Shown one piece after another: positions 1 through 8,738 of a stretch of DNA of 60,387 nucleotides; position 1 is the first letter of the stretch; each line of letters begins with the position of its first letter. The position numbers were made by a program, and so were the translations under genes. This DNA comes from JAAXQD01 sp035529735 (GTDB taxonomy: Bacteria > Desulfobacterota > Desulfobacteria > Desulfobacterales > UBA11574). The stretch is taken from positions 1 through 60,387 of the forward strand of contig DATKWE010000107.1 of the NCBI GenBank assembly GCA_035529735.1. Reading direction: 5' to 3'. The notes beneath the pieces are model-generated. The model saw only the letters and a list, made by a program, of their open reading frames with translations, was not told the origin of the DNA and did no database searches.

Positions 1-26
1 CTGATCCCTGACCCCTGAAACCTGTT

Positions 27-245
27 TTAAAACCCGGTTGTGGGTCGTCTTTTCCCGAACAACGCTTCACAGGGCGCGTTTTTGGTGACATGTTTTTTAA
101 GATTCTTGCACCAGAGTGACTGAAAGGTGCGGCAGGACCCGTCCAGGGCGTCGAGTTTTGCAACGTCGGCATCTTCACAGCGCAGGTCGCACCATTTGAT
201 TTCATGGGTTGTAATTCCCGCATTCATATTCCCGGAATCTTTCAT
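27..245 (-). CDS. Small Cys-rich protein downstream of thrS
   Basis: A 72-residue open frame begins 21 bases after the thrS stop on the same strand. It contains five cysteines (C19, C23, C38, C46, C59) and a central stretch DGSCRTFQSLWC that looks like a conserved core rather than random translation. The Cys spacing (C-x3-C, then three isolated Cys) would suit metal binding or disulfides, but I cannot name a family. The start is uncertain: the first ATG has a GGAG about 12 bases upstream, while an internal ATG at 227 also has GGGA-like bases nearby. It probably rides on the thrS transcript. Downstream (bases 1-26) is a CCTGA-rich low-complexity stretch. Confidence 0.5.
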   Translation of the reverse strand: MKDSGNMNAGITTHEIKWCDLRCEDADVAKLDALDGSCRTFQSLWCKNLKKHVTKNAPCEALFGKRRPTTGF

Positions 246-266
246 GTCAAATGTTCACTCCATCGG

Positions 267-2177
267 TCAGAAGATTTCAAGATCGAGCTTTCTTTGGCGG
301 ATGTGGGAAAGGACCCTGTCCAAAAACCCTTGGTGGGTAACTCCGAACCTGACGTTGCCGTCGAGGGTTCTGACGGAAAGATTTCCGGATTCTTTTTCTT
401 TTTTGCCCACTGTCAGGATCAGCGGAATTTGGTCCAGCTGTGCAGCTCGAACTTTTTTGTTCAGGCTTTCGGTTCGGCTGTCCACTTCTGTGCGAACCCC
501 GGCGGTTTCAAATTTTATTCTGACATCGTTTGCATAGGGCGCAAAATCATCGTTAATGGGGAGAATAACGGCCATGACAGGGGCCATCCACAGGGGAAAT
601 TTCCCTGCAAAATGTTCGATGAGAATACCAAAAAATCGTTCTATTGAGCCGTAGACCGTCCTGTGAATCATTATGGGGCGACGCTTTTCGTTATCCTTGT
701 CGATATAGAAAAGGTCGAATCTTTCAGGCAATGACATATCCAGTTGAACCGTTCCGCATTGCCAGGTCCGGCCCAGGGCATCTTTGATATGGAAGTCGAT
801 TTTGGGCCCGTAGAAAGCGCCGTCGCCTTCATTGATCTTGTATGCTTTGCCGTAAGTGTCAAGGGCTGCTTCCAGACCTTTGGTGGCCACTTCCCACTGG
901 GCATCGGTGCCGATGGATTTTTCCGGACGTGTGGATAGCTCCAGGTTGAATCCGAGGCCAAAGGTTTTGTAAATGCGTTCTTCCAGCTGCAATACACCCA
1001 GAATTTCATCCTGAATCTGCTCGGGCGTCATAAAAATGTGCGCATCGTCCTGGTGAAACGCCCGGACACGGAAAAGTCCGGACAAAACTCCGGAAAGCTC
1101 ATGACGATGAACCAACCCGATTTCGGATGCCCGGATCGGAAGATTCTTGTAAGAATGGGGTTTTGTTTGATACATCAGCATTCCGCCCGGGCAGTTCATC
1201 GGCTTTATTGCATTCGCATTGTCGTCGATGGTGGTGAAATACATGTTTTCCCGGTAATTGTCCCAGTGGCCGCTTTTTTCCCATAACGACCGCTGAAGTA
1301 GAATCGGGGTTTTGGTCTCCACATATCCGGCAGCCCGGTGTTCCTCTCTCCAGTAGTCCAAAAGGGCGTTCCAGACCACCATCCCGTTGGCATGAAAAAA
1401 GGGCATCCCCGGTGCTTCATCGTGAAAACTGAAAAGATCGAGGGCAATACCGATTTTGCGGTGATTTCTTTTTTTGGCCTCCTCAAGGAAATAGAGATAG
1501 TTATCCAGTTCTTTCTTGGTGAAAAATGCCGTGCCGTATATTCTCTGAAGCTGTGCCTTTGTCTGGTCTGCACGCCAGTATGCGCCGGATACTTTCATGA
1601 GCTTTACGGCTTTAATAAAACCGGCATGCGGAAGATGGGGGCCGCGGCATAAATCGGTAAAATCGTCGTGTTCATAAAAGGATATGCTCACATCTTCCAG
1701 TTCAATAATCATTTCGAGTTTATACGGCTCGTCTTTGTAAAATTCCAGTGCTTCGGATTTTGAGACGACACGCCGTCGAAAGGGGACTTTGGCCTTAATG
1801 GTCTTCTTCATTTCAGCTTCAATTTTTGCAAAATCATCTTCTGAAAGCGGCGGCATGTCTATGTCGTAATAAAATCCGTTTTCAACCGACGGGCCGATGG
1901 TCAACTTGGCGTCTTTGTAAAGATGCAAAATTGCCTGGGCCATGACATGGGCTGCGCTGTGGCGGAGGATTTCCAATGCTTCCGGGTCGTTGGTAGTGAT
2001 CAGCCTGACTCGGGAATCTTGGGTAATTTTCGTGTTTAAATCCATAAGCTTTGAATCGAGCTCCATGGCAACGCAATTTCGTGCCAGACCTTCCGAGATA
2101 CTCATGGCCACATCAAACCCCGTGGGATTGTTTTCAAAACCCTTTATATTACCATCAGGAAATGTTATATTGATCAT
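267..2177 (-). CDS. thrS: Threonyl-tRNA synthetase
   Basis: Charges tRNA-Thr with threonine in the cytoplasm. The 636 residues match the full-length bacterial enzyme: N-terminal TGS domain (about 1-62), the second additional/editing-type domain with the CRGPHLPHAG segment (about 63-225), the class II catalytic core with MNCPGG (zinc Cys), RHELSG and DDAHIF motifs, motif 3 in the HRTVYGSIERFFG region, and a C-terminal anticodon-binding domain ending in a short basic helix. The start ATG is preceded by AGGTGAT at 8 bases. It is not followed by infC-rpmI-rplT as in many bacteria, but by a small Cys-rich gene. The 247-base gap to the divergent rnd must hold promoters for both; it is AT-rich and I see no clear attenuator. 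Confidence 0.98.
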   Translation of the reverse strand: MINITFPDGNIKGFENNPTGFDVAMSISEGLARNCVAMELDSKLMDLNTKITQDSRVRLITTNDPEALEILRHSAAHVMAQAILHLYKDAKLTIGPSVENGFYYDIDMPPLSEDDFAKIEAEMKKTIKAKVPFRRRVVSKSEALEFYKDEPYKLEMIIELEDVSISFYEHDDFTDLCRGPHLPHAGFIKAVKLMKVSGAYWRADQTKAQLQRIYGTAFFTKKELDNYLYFLEEAKKRNHRKIGIALDLFSFHDEAPGMPFFHANGMVVWNALLDYWREEHRAAGYVETKTPILLQRSLWEKSGHWDNYRENMYFTTIDDNANAIKPMNCPGGMLMYQTKPHSYKNLPIRASEIGLVHRHELSGVLSGLFRVRAFHQDDAHIFMTPEQIQDEILGVLQLEERIYKTFGLGFNLELSTRPEKSIGTDAQWEVATKGLEAALDTYGKAYKINEGDGAFYGPKIDFHIKDALGRTWQCGTVQLDMSLPERFDLFYIDKDNEKRRPIMIHRTVYGSIERFFGILIEHFAGKFPLWMAPVMAVILPINDDFAPYANDVRIKFETAGVRTEVDSRTESLNKKVRAAQLDQIPLILTVGKKEKESGNLSVRTLDGNVRFGVTHQGFLDRVLSHIRQRKLDLEIF

Positions 2178-2424
2178 TGCATTATCACCTAACCCGGATT
2201 ATCCGGAAATTCGAAACAATATCTAAATTATAGTGTAAAAAAATTTTAAACTCTTGGCAGAATAACGGCGTCAAACGCTTTTTTTATTTTGCATTGAATT
2301 TTACGCATCTGAAAATTCGGTTTTTTTATAAAAGAACTCGAATTTCAGAACCCGGAAACCATTTTTTCACGAATAAAGTAAACCAAATTAGAAAAAATAA
2401 CCCTGCGGGTCAAGGGAAATTTGA

Positions 2425-3561
2425 ATGGAAAACAACTATCAGATCGTAGATACAGCCGCCGGACTTGAAAAAGCGGTCAGCGCCCTTGAAAAAGAAAGCG
2501 TCATCGCCGTTGATCTGGAAGCGGACTCCATGTACCATTTTAAAGAAAAGGTCTGTTTGATTCAATTGGGTACGGAAAAAACATCGGTTGTGATTGATCC
2601 GTTACAGATTAGGAATTTTTCTCCCCTTAGTCCCCTTTTTTCTAATCCGGATATAAAAAAGATTTTTCACGGTGCGGATTATGACGTTCGAAGCCTTTAC
2701 CGGGATTTTAAAATTAAGATAAACAATCTTTTTGATACAGAGCTCGCCTGCAGGTTTCTGGGGATCAAAGAGACCGGTTTGAAAGCGGTATTGAAGATGT
2801 TTTTCAAGATAAATATCGATAAAAAATACCAGAAGAAAGACTGGTCCAAAAGGCCGTTGCCCGAGGAAATGATCGCGTATGCTTCAAAGGACGTGATCTA
2901 TCTTCTACCCCTTGCCAAGATACTGATCGATAAGCTTGAAAAAATAGACCGGCTGTCCTGGGTCCTTGAGGAATGTCATAATTTAAGCAAAGTTCGGCCA
3001 ATGTTGCCCGATGAAGAACCGCTGTTTTTAAAATTCAAAGGTGCCGGACGGCTCAGATCGAGAAGCCTCGTCGTACTCGAAGCCTTGTTGCAGTATAGAA
3101 AAAGTGTTGCAGAAAAAAAAGACAAGCCGTTGTTCAAAATTATTGGAAACGATTCGATTCTGAAGATCTCAACCGCCAGACCGCTAACGTTGGGTCGTTT
3201 AAAAGGCGTCAACGCATTGAGCGGCAGACAGATTTCCATGTACGGAAACGATTTGATTAAGGTGCTGGCCCGCGCTTTAAAAATAACAGAGCGTGAACTT
3301 CCGGTGTATCCTCGAAAAACGGTGTCGACAATGCCGTCTGAAGTATTGGAACGGATAAAAGTCCTTAAATCCTGGAGAGATTCAAAAGCCAGGGCATTGG
3401 ATATGGATCCCGGAATGCTTTGCAATAATGCGCTGATCACTGCAATTGCCGTCAAAAATCCTGAAGATAAAAAATCCATGGGAACCATCAAAGAAATGAA
3501 AAATTGGCAGAAGAGGGCCTTCGGCAGGGAGATCATAACGGTTTTAAAATCGAAAAGCTAG
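2425..3561 (+). CDS. rnd: Ribonuclease D
   Basis: 3'-5' exoribonuclease of the DEDDy family, used in tRNA 3' maturation and RNA turnover. The N-terminal exonuclease domain (about 1-180) shows the first acidic motif in AVDLEADSM, the second in HGADYDVRSLYRDF, and the third Y-x3-D motif in IAYASKDVIYLLPL. An HRDC-like C-terminal region (about 205-290) and a longer helical tail follow, giving 378 residues, normal for RNase D. The ATG at 2425 has only a weak purine stretch (AAGGGAAA) upstream. It is divergent from thrS and stands alone; the following MBL gene is 224 bases away. Confidence 0.93.
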   Translation: MENNYQIVDTAAGLEKAVSALEKESVIAVDLEADSMYHFKEKVCLIQLGTEKTSVVIDPLQIRNFSPLSPLFSNPDIKKIFHGADYDVRSLYRDFKIKINNLFDTELACRFLGIKETGLKAVLKMFFKINIDKKYQKKDWSKRPLPEEMIAYASKDVIYLLPLAKILIDKLEKIDRLSWVLEECHNLSKVRPMLPDEEPLFLKFKGAGRLRSRSLVVLEALLQYRKSVAEKKDKPLFKIIGNDSILKISTARPLTLGRLKGVNALSGRQISMYGNDLIKVLARALKITERELPVYPRKTVSTMPSEVLERIKVLKSWRDSKARALDMDPGMLCNNALITAIAVKNPEDKKSMGTIKEMKNWQKRAFGREIITVLKSKS

Positions 3562-3620
3562 ATTTTCATCGTTTAGCGGTACATATCGATTCTCAACCAT
3601 TGAAATAAGACAAACGATTG

Positions 3621-3731
3621 ATGAACTCCATGAATCCCCGGACCATTCACAGAAAACTCGTCGGTCGCATCAGCGTCACCGCATGTATTATAGTGCTTCT
3701 GTTCGGATTCGCTGATATTTCATTTCAATAA
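3621..3731 (+). CDS. Possible 36-residue membrane peptide or gene remnant
   Basis: An ATG-initiated 36-codon frame between rnd and the MBL gene encodes a basic N-terminus followed by one hydrophobic segment (ACIIVLLFGFADI). It resembles the first transmembrane stretch of a sensor kinase or cyclase, so it may be the remnant of a decayed receptor. No convincing ribosome binding site is visible. Low confidence; it could be chance. Confidence 0.2.
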   Translation: MNSMNPRTIHRKLVGRISVTACIIVLLFGFADISFQ

Positions 3732-3785
3732 TGGCGGATATTTGTAAAAAAACCTGCTGTTTTTTATGATAAAGGATGAAGTAAG

Positions 3786-4610
3786 ATGAAGGTTACGTTC
3801 TATGGCACCAGAGGAACCATGCCGGTGGCCGATCCGGATTATACCCAATTTGGCGGAAACACCGCGTGCATTCTAATAACTTTTAGTACCGGCAGGATTG
3901 CTATTCTGGATGCCGGTACGGGTATTAGAAAGTTGGGGAAGGATTTATTAAGCAGTTCTCATGAACAATTCGGCAATATCAGTATCATATTATCCCATAC
4001 CCATTGGGACCATATACAAGGCTTTCCATATTTCGAGCCGGCTTACGATCCTCGGCGGAAATTCACCATATCCATCTGTGGAAAAGAGCGGATGGGCAAA
4101 GACCTTGAGAGTCTTTTTTCGACACAAATGCAGAATGATTTCTTTCCGGTCCCCTTGGAAGAGATGGGTGCAAAATTTACCTTCTTGCAGCCGGATATCA
4201 CCACCTATGAGCACCCCAGCGGTATTAAACTTGCAGCGTCCAAGCACAGCCATCGTGGCGATGCTTATGGGTATCGTATTGAGGAAGGCGGAAAAACGTT
4301 AGTATATTGTACGGATGTCGAGCATAAGGATGGAATAGATCCCAACGTGGTGGCACTGTCCAAAAATGCCGATCTTCTCATTCATGACGCCCAATATACC
4401 CCTGATGAATTGAAGGTGAAGCGCGGGTGGGGTCACAGCAGCTGGGAGAAAGCCATAGCGGTAGCTGAACGCGCCGGGGTTAAAAAACTGGCGCTTTTTC
4501 ATCACGACCCGGAACATAACGATTCCTTTCTATCGAATATGGAAATAGAATGCCGGAAGTTTTTTGGAGACCTTTTTCTTGTAAGAGAAGGCGATGAAAT
4601 AGCATTGTAG
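3786..4610 (+). CDS. MBL-fold metallohydrolase, cyclic-phosphodiesterase type
   Basis: A 274-residue metallo-beta-lactamase-fold protein. The metal motif is SHTHWDHIQG (H-x-H-x-D-H); later metal ligands are likely in SKHSHRGDAYGYR, the aspartate of YCTDVEH, and HHDPEH near the C-terminus. The N-terminal FYGTRGTMPV and GGNTAC segments resemble the PhnP/phosphoribosyl 1,2-cyclic phosphodiesterase group and similar proteins found beside signalling genes. No signal peptide, so cytoplasmic. The start ATG follows a GGATGAAG stretch. No neighbour indicates its substrate; the hydrolase class is clear, the exact substrate is not. Confidence 0.82.
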   Translation: MKVTFYGTRGTMPVADPDYTQFGGNTACILITFSTGRIAILDAGTGIRKLGKDLLSSSHEQFGNISIILSHTHWDHIQGFPYFEPAYDPRRKFTISICGKERMGKDLESLFSTQMQNDFFPVPLEEMGAKFTFLQPDITTYEHPSGIKLAASKHSHRGDAYGYRIEEGGKTLVYCTDVEHKDGIDPNVVALSKNADLLIHDAQYTPDELKVKRGWGHSSWEKAIAVAERAGVKKLALFHHDPEHNDSFLSNMEIECRKFFGDLFLVREGDEIAL

Positions 4611-4639
4611 CACACTTTTTGACACACATTCTAAACTTT

Positions 4640-4659
4640 CGCTCAATTAGGGTTAAACG
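4640..4659 (+). repeat. 20-bp dispersed repeat, copy 1
   Basis: The 20 bases CGCTCAATTAGGGTTAAACG recur with one mismatch, on the opposite strand, at 48236-48255. Shorter relatives (CGCTCAATT) lie at 13003 and 13620, also outside genes. Confidence 0.45.
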
Positions 4660-4734
4660 GGACAGCATTCTTTACCGTCGAAGATTTTCTACTTTTGCAG
4701 AGCTCCGGGAAGCTTTGAAAAACAACCGTTGAAT

Positions 4735-4750
4735 AAAACCCGATGGTTTT
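4735..4750. terminator. Weak bidirectional hairpin downstream of etfA
   Basis: AAAACC, loop CGAT, GGTTTT forms a 6-bp stem with A/T flanks between the convergent MBL gene and etfA. A palindrome GGTTCATGAACC lies nearby at 4777-4788. It could end transcription from either side, but the stem is GC-poor and there is no long T-run. Confidence 0.3.
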
Positions 4751-4792
4751 AAGGGATTCCCTCCAATGCATCCGGGTTCATGAACCATGACA

Positions 4793-5797
4793 TCAACAGG
4801 TTTTGAGTTTCTCCCGGTATGCTTTGATCTTTTCGATGAATATCGGAACAAACTCACGGCAGTCGTCGACAATTCCGTAATCCACTTGTTCAAACACCGG
4901 AGATTTGGCATCGTTGTTGATGGCGACCATGACTTTTGCACCTGAAATGCCGACCATGTGCTGTAATTCCCCCGACAGGCCCACGCCGATATAGAGTTCC
5001 GGACTTACCATTTTTCCGCTCTGTCCGATCATGGTTTCAAGAGCAGCCCAGCCTTCATCAACGGCCGGTCGGGTAGCGCCCAAAGCAGCGTTCAGCACTT
5101 GGGCGAGATCGGCGATTTTACGCCATCCCGACAGATCACCGGCACCCGCACCACCGGCAACGATGATGGGTGCCGATTCAAGGTCCATACCTTCGGGTTC
5201 TTCACGAACGACCGTTAGGGTTTGAATCCGCCGCGGAATTTCCTTTGGAACCTCAATCGGGATAATTTCTCCTGTCCTGTTTTCATCCGGTTCGGGGTTC
5301 GGGAAAACCCCTGCCGCGATGGTTGCCATTTGGGGCCGTCTGTCCGGACAGATAATCGAGAGCAGTCCACCGTATGCAGGTATTCTGCTCTCTAAAACTT
5401 TATTGCCGTCTATCACCAGATCGATGCAGTGAGCCGTCAATCCCGTATCCAGCCTTGCCGCTATCAGGGGCGCCAGTTCTCTCCCCATGGAAGTGGAACC
5501 GATGAGTATGATTTCAGGCTGTTTTTCTTTGGCAAGTTTCTCGATAATTTCAGTATAAATTTCGGGTTGATAAACGGTCAGCTCCGGATCATTCCCCAGA
5601 TAGACGCGGTCTCCGCCTGCCGCAAACAATTGACGGGGGTGTTCTTCCATCCCATGACCCAAAAGTATGGCTTCCACCGTCGTATCCAGCGCGGTTGCCA
5701 ATTTTCGTCCGTGACCGATGAGCTGAAATGATACCGAAAGAATCCGGCAGTCGATCTGCTCGGCAATAACCCACACGGGTCCGCATGATTTTTCCAT
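4793..5797 (-). CDS. etfA: Electron transfer flavoprotein, alpha subunit
   Basis: FAD-carrying large subunit of ETF, which accepts electrons from acyl-CoA dehydrogenase. The 334 residues contain an N-terminal alpha/beta domain and the C-terminal FAD-binding domain with the typical GVGLSGELQHMVGISGAK segment followed by INNDAKSPVFEQVDYGIVDD. A further hallmark, IVAGGAGAGDLSGW, lies near residue 210. It is the last gene of a tetR-acd-etfB-etfA operon, 20 bases after etfB; AAAGGA lies 12 bases ahead of the ATG. The acd-etfB-etfA order matches clostridial butyryl-CoA dehydrogenase complexes, some of which bifurcate electrons, but nothing here proves that activity. Confidence 0.95.
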   Translation of the reverse strand: MEKSCGPVWVIAEQIDCRILSVSFQLIGHGRKLATALDTTVEAILLGHGMEEHPRQLFAAGGDRVYLGNDPELTVYQPEIYTEIIEKLAKEKQPEIILIGSTSMGRELAPLIAARLDTGLTAHCIDLVIDGNKVLESRIPAYGGLLSIICPDRRPQMATIAAGVFPNPEPDENRTGEIIPIEVPKEIPRRIQTLTVVREEPEGMDLESAPIIVAGGAGAGDLSGWRKIADLAQVLNAALGATRPAVDEGWAALETMIGQSGKMVSPELYIGVGLSGELQHMVGISGAKVMVAINNDAKSPVFEQVDYGIVDDCREFVPIFIEKIKAYREKLKTC

Positions 5798-5817
5798 TGC
5801 GCGTATCGATCCTTTCT

Positions 5818-6615
5818 TTAAATTACACCGGCATTAACCAGTCTCTGGACCAGTTGTTCGGCTTTTTCTTCCCGTTTGCCCTCGAGGATTTCAACCTTCC
5901 GTCTGCTGTCCATGGTTGCAATTGTCGACACAATGCTCGGGGAACCTTTCAACCCGACCGATTCTTCAGAGACACCCAGTTGTTGAATTCCCCACTGGGT
6001 AATTTCCTTTTTCCTGGCTTTAATAATTCCTGAAAAGCTGAGTCTTCGGGGCGTGTTCAACGCTCTGGTCACCGTAAAAACCGCCGGAATTTGTACCCGC
6101 ACCAGACGGTAACCGTTTTCAAGTTCGGCCTTTACCGTCCACCATTGACCATTGTATTCCACAATCTCTGTTATCCGTGTAACCACGGGTATTTTCAAGA
6201 AGGTGGCAATTTCCGGTCCGACCCATTCCGTGCTGCCGTCGCTGCTGGCCATTCCACAAAAAACCACGTCAAACGGGCCGATTTTTTCAATACCTTTGGC
6301 CAGGGTGTAGGCCGTGGCAAAGGCATCGGCACCGGCAAAAGCCCGGTCGGAAAGCAAAAAACCTCGATCGGCACCCAAGGCCAGACATTCCTTTACGATG
6401 TTACCTGCCTCGGGTGGACCCATGCTGAGCACTGAAATATGGGCATCAAACGCCTCTTTGAATTGAAGGGCCGCCTCCAGTGCATATTTGTCCAACGGAT
6501 TCAATACCATCGGAACATCACACCGCATGAGCGTCTTTGTGACCGGATCGATTTTTATGTTGCACGCCTCTTTTGGGTCCGGTACCGCTTTGACACAAAC
6601 AACGATTTTGAACAT
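5818..6615 (-). CDS. etfB: Electron transfer flavoprotein, beta subunit
   Basis: Small ETF subunit that binds AMP or, in bifurcating ETFs, a second FAD. The protein begins FKIVVCVKAVPDP, the usual EtfB N-terminus, and contains LNPLDKYALEAAL and the VFCGMASSDGSTEWVGPEIA nucleotide-binding region. I place the start at 6615 because AGGA sits 8 bases upstream; the ATG at 6624 adds three residues but overlaps that ribosome binding site. It lies between the acyl-CoA dehydrogenase and etfA genes, all co-directional, so the three products probably form one beta-oxidation electron-transfer unit. Confidence 0.95.
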   Translation of the reverse strand: MFKIVVCVKAVPDPKEACNIKIDPVTKTLMRCDVPMVLNPLDKYALEAALQFKEAFDAHISVLSMGPPEAGNIVKECLALGADRGFLLSDRAFAGADAFATAYTLAKGIEKIGPFDVVFCGMASSDGSTEWVGPEIATFLKIPVVTRITEIVEYNGQWWTVKAELENGYRLVRVQIPAVFTVTRALNTPRRLSFSGIIKARKKEITQWGIQQLGVSEESVGLKGSPSIVSTIATMDSRRKVEILEGKREEKAEQLVQRLVNAGVI

Positions 6616-6685
6616 TGTATTCATCCTATACCGAATCGGATAATCGAAGGATTTCTGGAAATATCTCCCTCAATTCCAAACTGTT

Positions 6686-7822
6686 TTATGAAAGGGTCCA
6701 ACGGGCGATAATGACTTTCATAATGTCGGATGTGCCTGCTGAGGGGCCCAAAACAAAGGAATCGCGCATATAGCGGGAAACCGCATACTCTTCCATGCAC
6801 CCATAGCCGCCGTGTATATCACAGGCCATTTTGGCCGCCCTTTGAGCGGCCTCTGTGGAGAAATACTTGGACACAGCAAATTCGTTGCTGGATCGCTCGC
6901 CCTTGTCCTGCATCGAAACGGCTCTATAACCCAGCAGGCGGCCTGCTTCCAAATCGATTTTCATGTCCGCCAGTTTGTTTTGGATCGTCTGTAACCTGCT
7001 GATCGGTTTCCCATAAAGAATCCGTTCGTTGGCAAACTTAATAGATTCTTCGAGACACGCAGCCTGAAGACCCAGCGCGCAGGCGGCCATGCCGCCTCTG
7101 CCGACGTCCCCGATGGCAGCCAGCGCAATCCCCAACCCCTTTCCTTCAACGCCAACCAGATTTTCTTTCGGAACCCGGCAATTTTCATAGGCCAACTCGC
7201 CGGTATTGCATCCGCGCATGCCGACTTTGTTCTCTTCATGGGTGGCTTTGAATCCTTCCATCCCCTTTTCCATAATGAAGGTCGAGAAGGCTTTGGGATT
7301 TTCATCGTCTTTTGCAAGAACGGTAATTGTGTCGGCAATATGGGAGTTGGTTATGAAGCATTTTCGGCCGTTGAGAATGTAGTCCTCACCGTCTTTTTTA
7401 TACGTTGAGCGTATGCCGGTGGGATCTGAACCGCCGGTGGCCTCCGTGACAGCGGTGGATGCCATCCGTTCTCCCGTTGCCAGGCTCGGTAAAAATTTCT
7501 TTTTCTGCGCATCGGTACCGAATTTCAAAATGGGTTCGATGCCCAATGCAAAAACTTGAAGCATCATTCCCGCTGCCACCGAAACCTTGCTGATTTCTTC
7601 GAGCGCGATAAATCGGGCGGTGTATCCCAGGCCCAGACCCCCGTATTCTTCCGGAATGGTCAATGCCATCATTTCAGCTTCCGCCATGGCTTTGACAAGG
7701 TCCTGACTGACCTTGCCGGTTTTTTCCATTTCAGGAATTTTTGGGGCAACCTGTGTTTCCGCAAATTCTTGAGCCGCTTTTCTGAACATTTCCTGTTCTT
7801 CTGTAAATGTAAAATCGATCAT
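6686..7822 (-). CDS. Acyl-CoA dehydrogenase, catalytic Glu replaced
   Basis: FAD-dependent acyl-CoA dehydrogenase of 378 residues, normal length. N-terminal helical domain (1-115), middle beta domain with TEATGGSD and CFITNSHIAD FAD/substrate loops, and C-terminal helical domain with GKPISRLQTIQ and GGYGCMEEYAVSRYMRD. The usual catalytic Glu of the YEGT motif is replaced: the segment reads SAGTSDI, with Ala at about 362. The alternative isovaleryl-CoA dehydrogenase position, before Arg242, is Gly241. The base may therefore come from elsewhere, or the enzyme handles an unusual acyl-CoA. A strong AGGAGGT ribosome binding site precedes the ATG. Cotranscribed with tetR and etfBA, so ETF is its probable partner. 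Confidence 0.9.
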   Translation of the reverse strand: MIDFTFTEEQEMFRKAAQEFAETQVAPKIPEMEKTGKVSQDLVKAMAEAEMMALTIPEEYGGLGLGYTARFIALEEISKVSVAAGMMLQVFALGIEPILKFGTDAQKKKFLPSLATGERMASTAVTEATGGSDPTGIRSTYKKDGEDYILNGRKCFITNSHIADTITVLAKDDENPKAFSTFIMEKGMEGFKATHEENKVGMRGCNTGELAYENCRVPKENLVGVEGKGLGIALAAIGDVGRGGMAACALGLQAACLEESIKFANERILYGKPISRLQTIQNKLADMKIDLEAGRLLGYRAVSMQDKGERSSNEFAVSKYFSTEAAQRAAKMACDIHGGYGCMEEYAVSRYMRDSFVLGPSAGTSDIMKVIIARWTLS

Positions 7823-7823
7823 T

Positions 7824-8426
7824 TTAACTTACCTCCTTTAATGGCTTCATTCTTTCAAGGTAGTCGATCAGGGTGTTGATAGATCTATCCAAGTTGGCAT
7901 CAGACTTATCCACACCGTACATAACCGTAGCGCCCAACATCCCTGCAAACAGCATTTCGGTGATGGCCCTGGTATCCACATCGTTACTCAGTCCACCCGA
8001 TGCCTTGGCTTCATCCAGAAGCCTCTTGAGCAGGTGTTTAAGTCCTATAAACCCTTTATTCACTTCTCTGGATAAAAGGGGGCGCTGGTCGTTCAGTTCA
8101 ACGGAAAATGTAATGAAGATACACCCTCCGGGGAAATTCTCGGCATCTTTAAGATACCGGTCTCTGAAGTTTTCAAGAAATCTTTTTATTTTTCCGATCG
8201 GATTTACAATCTCATCCAGGCCGGAAAGATTCTTTTCACGCCAAATGTTACGCGCTTCATCCAGAGCCTGGAAGAAGAGTTCCTCTTTGCTCTTAAAATG
8301 ATTATAAAAACCGCCCTTTGATGTGCCTGCCGCTTCTAATATCTGACTCATTGAAGTGTTCAGGAAGCCGTTCAAGGAAAACAGCCTTAGCGATTCGTGT
8401 ATGATTTTTTTCTTAAGATCACTCAT
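7824..8426 (-). CDS. TetR-family transcriptional regulator
   Basis: A 200-residue TetR repressor. The N-terminal helix-turn-helix (about 10-55) carries the family signature: FSLNGFLNTSMSQILEAAG followed by SKGGFYNHFKSKEELF. The C-terminal ligand domain is variable and resembles the YxaF/AcuR-like group. It is the first gene of the acyl-CoA dehydrogenase/ETF operon and ends one base before the dehydrogenase start, so it probably represses its own operon until an acyl-CoA or related ligand appears. A perfect palindrome 24 bases before its start is the evident operator. Confidence 0.93.
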   Translation of the reverse strand: MSDLKKKIIHESLRLFSLNGFLNTSMSQILEAAGTSKGGFYNHFKSKEELFFQALDEARNIWREKNLSGLDEIVNPIGKIKRFLENFRDRYLKDAENFPGGCIFITFSVELNDQRPLLSREVNKGFIGLKHLLKRLLDEAKASGGLSNDVDTRAITEMLFAGMLGATVMYGVDKSDANLDRSINTLIDYLERMKPLKEVS

Positions 8427-8449
8427 GATGCGGGTTCCTTCCGAGCAAT

Positions 8450-8469
8450 AAGACCGACCAGTCGGTCTT
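8450..8469. promoter_or_regulatory. TetR operator palindrome
   Basis: Perfect 9-bp inverted repeat: AAGACCGAC, two bases CA, GTCGGTCTT. The core GACCGACCAGTCGGTC matches the familiar shape of operators used by TetR-family regulators. It sits between the tetR start and the divergent MBL gene, so it could control both directions, but the MBL start is 270 bases away. Confidence 0.85.
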
Positions 8470-8738
8470 TGTTCATTCTTATTTTAGTGCCGCTGTTATG
8501 TCAATATTTTATTCAACCCTAAATGGGCGTAGACAAAACGGGAAAATGGAAGACCTATATATTTGTGATTTACAGAAACGACCTTTCAATGATACCGTCG
8601 ATTATATTGATATTTTACCGGTACAGACCATCTGTTCAAGTCCGGGACATTCGAGGAAACGCATCAAAAAATACGGATGAGTTTCCGGTTGCTCAGCCGA
8701 TTTACCGGCATTCATTTTTAGTATAGGAGGATTTGCCA

